Assembly: GCF_043633585.1 (NCBI RefSeq)
Contig: NZ_CP141832.1
Coordinates: 3,596,001 to 3,660,000 of the forward strand
DNA length: 64,000 nt
Source of the DNA: Lacrimispora sinapis
Lineage (GTDB): Bacteria > Bacillota > Clostridia > Lachnospirales > Lachnospiraceae
Direction: 5' to 3'
Under the pieces are notes generated by a model, which searched no databases, was not told the origin of the DNA, and worked only from the letters and a program-made list of their open reading frames with translations. Shown here piece after piece: positions 59,294-64,000 of this stretch. The translations under genes and the position numbers were made by a program. Numbering within the stretch: position 1 is the first letter of the stretch; each line of letters starts with the position of its first letter.

Positions 59294-60808
59294 TTATTTT
59301 CCCAAATTATCAATGCGGGTTCTTAATTCATCTTCCCGGTCTTTGAATAAAAGCCTTTCGTTGTACTGATAATACCTCTCGCACTCGTATTCTTTCAAAA
59401 ATTTCACGCTGTAATACCCGGTATTCAGCTCGGTCACGAATACTACCATTTCCTGCCCGTCCATAAAGGCGGCTTCCATAAAATCAAAGGCGTATTCCAG
59501 GGTTTTTCCGGCATCCGCTAAGAATGTTTCGTATTTGGCCGTTTCTTCTGCAAAAAGTTCCCGGAGCTTGTCCCAGGAAGCCTGATCATTCAGGTCATCT
59601 CCGTTTCGGAGGGTTTCTTCGTATTTTAAAAGAAGGGCTTCCACATCCCGGCACAAATAATCCTCCCGCCGGTTGATGAGTCCGGCCTCCCGTTTTTTAT
59701 CCCAGGTTTCCTTCCAGGAACTTCTTAAATCAGACAGGCGTTTGATCATGGAGTCCGATTCCACGTCATTTAGGTCCGGGCTGATCTTTTTAAGCTCGTC
59801 CATAAGAAGGGCCGTCCGGTCTCCCTGATCGGCTACCCTGCGGAAATGCTGTGAAAGTCTGGAAAGCAGAAGTCCGATTACGTTTAATTTTTCATCAAAC
59901 GGGGCCCGGCTTAATTTATTGCACAGGCTTTCCCGGATGGTGCCGGATAAGATTTCTTCGATCTGGTAATCCTCACGATATTTGTAGTATAGCTCCAGAT
60001 AATTGGTGAAATCCTTGGCAATCCTTGGAAATTGAATGTATTCCCCAACGACGTCCCGATCCGCCTTCTTATCCAGGCGTTCGTAAATCTGGATAAACCG
60101 GGATAAATCCTCCCAGCCTCTGGGAGTGGCAAAAAATTTGCCGTCTACCGTGGTTTCGATGCGGCAGAAGTGCTCCGGTTTGGTGTTCAGATAGGAGATC
60201 ACAGCCGGATGCAGATCATTTTCATAGGCATAGGCCTTCCATACTTCAAAATCAGGTTCTACGTGAATCAGCTTAATTCGGTCCAAGGTCACCACATCAA
60301 AATCCCGGACGGACTTGTTGTATTCCGGGGGATTTCCAGCGGTTACGATGACCCAGCCTTCGGGAATCTTATGGTTTCCAAAGGTTTTATACTGGAGGAA
60401 CTGAAGCATGGTAGGTGCCAGGGTTTCGGAAACACAGTTGATCTCATCAATAAACAAAATCCCTTCCTTCAAACCGGTGGTCTCCATCTTTTCATAGACC
60501 GATGCAACGATCTCACTCATGGTGTATTCGGTCACCCGGTAGGTTTCATTTCCAAATTCCTTATCAAGAATAAAGGGAAGGCCCACGGCACTCTGGCGGG
60601 TATGATGGGTTATGGTATAAGCCACCAGTCCTATTTTACATTCCCTTGCTACCTGTTCCATGATCTGGGTTTTTCCCACTCCGGGAGGTCCCATGAGAAA
60701 AATGGGTCTCTGGCGCAAGGACGGGATCTCATAAGAGCCGTAGGCATCCTTTAACAAATAGGCTTCAATGGTGTTTTTTATTTCTTCTTTTGCTCGTTTT
60801 ATATTCAT
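59294..60808 (-). CDS. MoxR-type AAA+ ATPase
   Basis: A 504-aa protein. The AAA+ core fills the first 280 residues: Walker A GPPGVGKTQIMEQ, Walker B GILFIDEINCVSE, sensor 1 WVIVTAGNPPEYN and an arginine-finger region. The remaining half is helical with family-specific sequence. MoxR ATPases act with VWA partners as chaperones in complex assembly or metal insertion. It directly follows the VWA-like gene, 14 bases apart. Confidence 0.9.
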   Translation of the reverse strand: MNIKRAKEEIKNTIEAYLLKDAYGSYEIPSLRQRPIFLMGPPGVGKTQIMEQVARECKIGLVAYTITHHTRQSAVGLPFILDKEFGNETYRVTEYTMSEIVASVYEKMETTGLKEGILFIDEINCVSETLAPTMLQFLQYKTFGNHKIPEGWVIVTAGNPPEYNKSVRDFDVVTLDRIKLIHVEPDFEVWKAYAYENDLHPAVISYLNTKPEHFCRIETTVDGKFFATPRGWEDLSRFIQIYERLDKKADRDVVGEYIQFPRIAKDFTNYLELYYKYREDYQIEEILSGTIRESLCNKLSRAPFDEKLNVIGLLLSRLSQHFRRVADQGDRTALLMDELKKISPDLNDVESDSMIKRLSDLRSSWKETWDKKREAGLINRREDYLCRDVEALLLKYEETLRNGDDLNDQASWDKLRELFAEETAKYETFLADAGKTLEYAFDFMEAAFMDGQEMVVFVTELNTGYYSVKFLKEYECERYYQYNERLLFKDREDELRTRIDNLGK

Positions 60809-60822
60809 GGCAGTTTCTCCTG

Positions 60823-62142
60823 TTATGAAACATTTAAATCCTCTTCCGTCAGTATCACTTTCATGGCCCAGCTTGGGACTGAGATATCTTCATACTGGTC
60901 TTCCATAAAAACAAAGGCCGTATCATAAGGGGGCATGGTGACCGGATAGATACCTTTCCCGTCGGTGAAATACAGCAGTCCGCGGAGTTTTTTAAAGACT
61001 CCCCTGTTTATCATGCCGTTTACATATTCAAAGGCTGGCCGAAAATCGGTTCCTCCAAACCCGGACAAGGTAAAATGTTCCATATAATCTTCCATTTCTT
61101 TTTTACTGGTTATGGTCACATCCGATTGGATTGCTTCGTCGCACTGGATGATATGGATATTGACCTTTCGGAAATAGCTTTCCGATTCTCCCAACACTCC
61201 ATAGGTTTCTTCCAAAAAACGCCTCACCAAATCCCCGGATACGGACATGGAGGTATCAATGACGATGACGAAATCTTCAATTTTAAATACTTCTCTGGTC
61301 TCTAACGGCTCGATCAGGGGCATTCGTTTATAAAGGGTCATGCCGTACGTATAAAAGATGGGGTCAAAGGAATCCGGATCAATCTCAGCCTCTTCCCGAA
61401 GGACAGCAAACTTTTTTAAAAAGCTTTTGTAATCATACCGTTCCCGGTTTTCTGCCTTCACCTGTTCCAGAAGATTTTTGCCGGACTTGGCATCCTCTTC
61501 TCCAAAGGACTCCATCTCCGTCTCCATCTTTTCCCGCATTTCCTGCCACTGATTCTGCCGTTCCATCCGGACCCTGGGGTATTCCTCCTGATCCCACAGT
61601 TCATGGCTGTCCACATAAAATTCTGCCGCCATTATGCTGATCTGTTCGGGTGTCAAGTCCATTTCCTTTAAATCCTTGTAGATTCCTTCTGCGGTAAAAA
61701 CCTTCCGCTTTGCCGCGATTTTCCCGTAGACCTCTCTTCGGTAGGGGGACTGATGGCGGTAAACCGATTTCACATAGAAGCTGTCTAAGATGGACTCGAT
61801 GGCAATGTCGCTTGCAATATCCCAGAGGACCTTTTCCCGGCTGCCCATCTCACTCAAATGGCAGAAAAGGCAATGAAACAGCATATGCAGATAAGCCCGG
61901 TTTATGAGGATGCGGCTGCTCTTATACATGGCAAACAAAAGGTCTGGCTGATAATAGATCACATAGCCGTCAGTGGCAAGCCTTTTTCCGGTTCTGTCCG
62001 CTTCAAATACAAAGCTGCTGAGTGCCACATCCAGGTACCTAAAATTCAGATATAACTCGTTGCGGGCATTCATTAAAATGCTGTGTCCCACTTTTACTTC
62101 TTCCAGTTCCTGCAGCTGCCTTTCTTTTACGGGATCGACCAT
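60823..62142 (-). CDS. VWA-like protein (DUF2201) partner of MoxR
   Basis: A 439-aa cytoplasmic protein. The N-terminal half is a metallopeptidase-like domain in which the helix HMLFHCLFCH replaces the usual HExxH. The C-terminal third is a VWA-like domain with the MIDAS DTSMSVSGD near residue 290, GGTDFRP and a YFTDGKG motif. MoxR and VWA pairs form a known functional unit. Upstream is an LRR protein in the same direction. Confidence 0.87.
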   Translation of the reverse strand: MVDPVKERQLQELEEVKVGHSILMNARNELYLNFRYLDVALSSFVFEADRTGKRLATDGYVIYYQPDLLFAMYKSSRILINRAYLHMLFHCLFCHLSEMGSREKVLWDIASDIAIESILDSFYVKSVYRHQSPYRREVYGKIAAKRKVFTAEGIYKDLKEMDLTPEQISIMAAEFYVDSHELWDQEEYPRVRMERQNQWQEMREKMETEMESFGEEDAKSGKNLLEQVKAENRERYDYKSFLKKFAVLREEAEIDPDSFDPIFYTYGMTLYKRMPLIEPLETREVFKIEDFVIVIDTSMSVSGDLVRRFLEETYGVLGESESYFRKVNIHIIQCDEAIQSDVTITSKKEMEDYMEHFTLSGFGGTDFRPAFEYVNGMINRGVFKKLRGLLYFTDGKGIYPVTMPPYDTAFVFMEDQYEDISVPSWAMKVILTEEDLNVS

Positions 62143-62172
62143 AATCCACCTAACCTTTCCTGACTCATCTAT

Positions 62173-63147
62173 TTATAGGGAAAAGGTCCTTTTTTTCGCC
62201 GGAAATCTGCGTCGCCTTAAATCCATTAAGTTGCTTAACAGCTCCGGTTTCTCTTCCTTTGAGGCCATTTCCACTATGGAATCAAATTGCTTCTGATCTT
62301 TACCATATTCCCTGACAAGCCAGAGAAACATGGCGGGATCTTCTTTTAATGCCTGTTTGGCAATATTTTCTATGTGTTCTTTTAAATAGTCTTCATATAA
62401 ATTTTTATCATGCTCCAGCAGATGCACCGGTGTATAAAGCCGGTTTATGACCAGCGATCCGATGACCCGTTTTGTCTCCTGGACCAGCAGGTGGGGAAAC
62501 AGAGCATCGTATTTATGAAACTGAAACTCTGTATGGTCAAAGCAGTACCGGTACATGTGTCCGCAGCCGTGCATTTCCCGGATAATGATCCTGGCGGGAG
62601 TATGCTCCACCGATTCCTCAAACATCTCAGGAAACAACAGTCTGGCATTGCCGGACGCGCTGTAGTAGTTTACATAAAGTTCCTGTCTTAATTCCGATAA
62701 TATTTCCTTTAAACAGGAATGGGGTTCACCGGTCAGATGGAAATCCAGATAACGGATTCCGATGCAGCCCGTAAACAGACCGGAACCTAAATCATTGATG
62801 GAACTGTAACACTCCACACGGCTTAACTCGACGCAATTATAAAATGCGTAATTTCCGATTTTCCGAATGGTTTCCGGCAGATAAATTTCCTTGAGTGCTT
62901 CACAGCTTATAGGGGGAGGTAATTGCTTTTCCTCCGCTTGAACAGGATTTCCTTCTTCATCACAAAAGAGCACCTCCTGCTCCAGAGAGGACATCATCTT
63001 TTCCCTTCCCCAGCCCCCGGAAAAAGCGTAGGCGGACAGCTCGGTTACAGGCATTGCCTGGATCTTTTCCGGAACCCTGACAAACCCGCTGTATCCCCGG
63101 TAACCGAGAATCCGTATGTGTTCATTGATAACTTGATATAAAAACAT
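62173..63147 (-). CDS. Leucine-rich-repeat (BspA-like) protein of the MoxR operon
   Basis: A 324-aa protein without a signal peptide. The first 150 residues contain LRR_5/BspA-type repeats (VPEKIQAMPVTELSAYAFSG, LPETIRKIGNYAFYNCVELS, INDLGSGLFTGCIGIRYLD). The rest is helical and unrecognised, with a His/Cys cluster in MHGCGHMYRYCFDH. It starts the operon with the VWA and MoxR genes and probably provides substrate recognition (inference from order). Confidence 0.75.
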   Translation of the reverse strand: MFLYQVINEHIRILGYRGYSGFVRVPEKIQAMPVTELSAYAFSGGWGREKMMSSLEQEVLFCDEEGNPVQAEEKQLPPPISCEALKEIYLPETIRKIGNYAFYNCVELSRVECYSSINDLGSGLFTGCIGIRYLDFHLTGEPHSCLKEILSELRQELYVNYYSASGNARLLFPEMFEESVEHTPARIIIREMHGCGHMYRYCFDHTEFQFHKYDALFPHLLVQETKRVIGSLVINRLYTPVHLLEHDKNLYEDYLKEHIENIAKQALKEDPAMFLWLVREYGKDQKQFDSIVEMASKEEKPELLSNLMDLRRRRFPAKKRTFSL

Positions 63148-63225
63148 TTTGAAATCCTCTCAACCAATCATTTAACAACCAAATATAACAGAAATGCAAG
63201 GTAATTGCAACGAATATTTCCTGTC

Positions 63226-63266
63226 AAAAGAAAAACGGCATACCTCTCTGACGAAATAGGTATGCC
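63226..63266 (-). terminator. Terminator of larE
   Basis: On the minus strand GGCATACCT pairs with AGGTATGCC around a 12-base loop, followed by GTTTTTCTTTT. Confidence 0.88.
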
Positions 63267-63315
63267 ATTTGCCTCACCGGATGAACCAAACCGTCAATAC
63301 TTACGTCTCGTTTCA

Positions 63316-64000
63316 TCATTCCGAGTCTTTTAACGTCGCATTCATGCTTCCCGTCCGGTAGCCATCCAAGTCCATGGTAACGTAGGTAAATCCCAGTTCA
63401 TGAAAATACCCGGCAATTTCCTCTCTGACCGAAACCAGACGCTCCAACTGGTTCGGAAGCACTTCGATACGTGCAATGGTTCCGTGAATCCGCACCCGCA
63501 CCTGCTGAAATCCCATATCGAGCAGACGCTGCTCCGCTTTGTCCACCATGGAAAGCTTTTCCCTGGAAATGGTCTCTCCGTACACAAAACGGCTGGAAAG
63601 ACAGGCAAAGGACTGCTTATCCCAGGTCTTTAGCTCCAGTTCCTTTGATAAGGCTCTGATCTCCTCCTTGGTAAGTCCGGCATACCGCAGAGGACTTTTA
63701 ATGTTTAATTCCGCTACGGCAACCAGCCCGGGGCGGTAATCTCCGTTGTCGTCAAGATTGGAGCCTTCGGCGATCTCTTTGATCCCCTGCTCTTTTGCTA
63801 TGACTGCGATCTTTTCAAACAGCTCATGTTTGCATAGATAGCACCGGTTTTTCGGATTGCTTTCAAAACCTTCGATGTCCAGCTCCTCACTGTCCACAAT
63901 AAAATGCCGGATTCCTTCCTCTTTGCAGAAGGCGATGGCTTCCTTTAGTTCCCTCTCCGGGAAGGAACAGGAGCGGGCGGTCACTGCGATCACCTTATCC
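63316..64000 (-). CDS. larE: ATP-dependent sacrificial sulfur transferase LarE (partial)
   Basis: C-terminal 228 codons of a PP-loop enzyme; the N-terminus with the SGGxDS ATP loop is beyond the right edge. It gives its own cysteine sulfur to the nickel-pincer cofactor of lactate racemase. The sulfur-donating cysteine motif is in NPKNRCYLCKHELF, and FACLSSRFVYGETIS and GFQQVRVRIHGTIARIEV are typical of LarE. The frame is open to the end of the window. Whether larA/B/C adjoin it cannot be seen. Confidence 0.92.
   Translation of the reverse strand, partial: DKVIAVTARSCSFPERELKEAIAFCKEEGIRHFIVDSEELDIEGFESNPKNRCYLCKHELFEKIAVIAKEQGIKEIAEGSNLDDNGDYRPGLVAVAELNIKSPLRYAGLTKEEIRALSKELELKTWDKQSFACLSSRFVYGETISREKLSMVDKAEQRLLDMGFQQVRVRIHGTIARIEVLPNQLERLVSVREEIAGYFHELGFTYVTMDLDGYRTGSMNATLKDSE

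Overview
The window looks like chromosome of an anaerobic Gram-positive Clostridia, most likely a Lachnospiraceae close to Lacrimispora or Clostridium cluster XIVa. The evidence is strong AGGAGG ribosome binding sites, sigma-A promoters, a CooS-type CO dehydrogenase, luxS, a single low-G+C-type flagellin with its lysine methylase, a CbiMNQO cobalt transporter under a cobalamin riboswitch, and a GTP-independent housekeeping set typical of that family. No rRNA or tRNA gene was recognised. Almost all genes from 33 kb onward lie on the minus strand.

Layout. (1) 0.1-12.4 kb: a type II P-type cation ATPase; a four-gene iron-chelate ABC importer with a consensus promoter and a palindromic operator; luxS; an Rrf2-type regulator followed by cooS, a CooF-like ferredoxin and an NAD(P)H/FAD oxidoreductase. 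The regulator and cooS carry the same 22-bp upstream element, so the regulator probably controls both. Next come remnants of a beta-glucoside locus (LevR/CelR-type activator and GH1 fragments). (2) 12.4-15.2 kb: small ORFs, degenerate sequence, an IS3-family element with a damaged frameshift region, a four-repeat CRISPR array of type I-C appearance with an AT-rich leader and no cas genes, and a detached second copy of one IS end.

(3) 15.2-31.2 kb: the most interesting region, AT-richer than its surroundings. It is a minus-strand cluster of contractile-injection-type parts: a tail-fibre-like protein, a tryptophan-repeat/cohesin-like protein, an 1805-aa RHS protein with a hydrophobic toxin-like tip and a membrane immunity candidate, a PAAR-like DUF4280 protein, two VgrG-like spikes, a DUF1795 (Eag-type) chaperone, a pentapeptide-repeat protein, and a nuclease-like toxin with an immunity candidate. 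Its first gene has a perfect TTGACA-17-TATAAT promoter bracketed by two LexA-type SOS boxes. No sheath, tube or baseplate genes are in the window. Between its halves lie mobilisation remnants, and beyond its promoter a fragment of a third vgrG.

(4) 32-64 kb: a UvrA-like paralogue with MarR regulator; a GlgX-like protein that has lost all GH13 catalytic residues; two ABC-F ATPases, one with a promoter-proximal terminator; exonuclease III; the cbi cobalt genes, oddly split by the riboswitch; a polar amino-acid ABC transporter; an operon of MBL hydrolase, split ThrE exporter, dihydroorotase and a tail-anchored unknown; a Thr/Glu-rich lipoprotein; a nitroreductase; flagellin with a CsrA-type leader hairpin, and FliB; a MoxR-VWA pair with an LRR protein; and a partial larE at the right edge.
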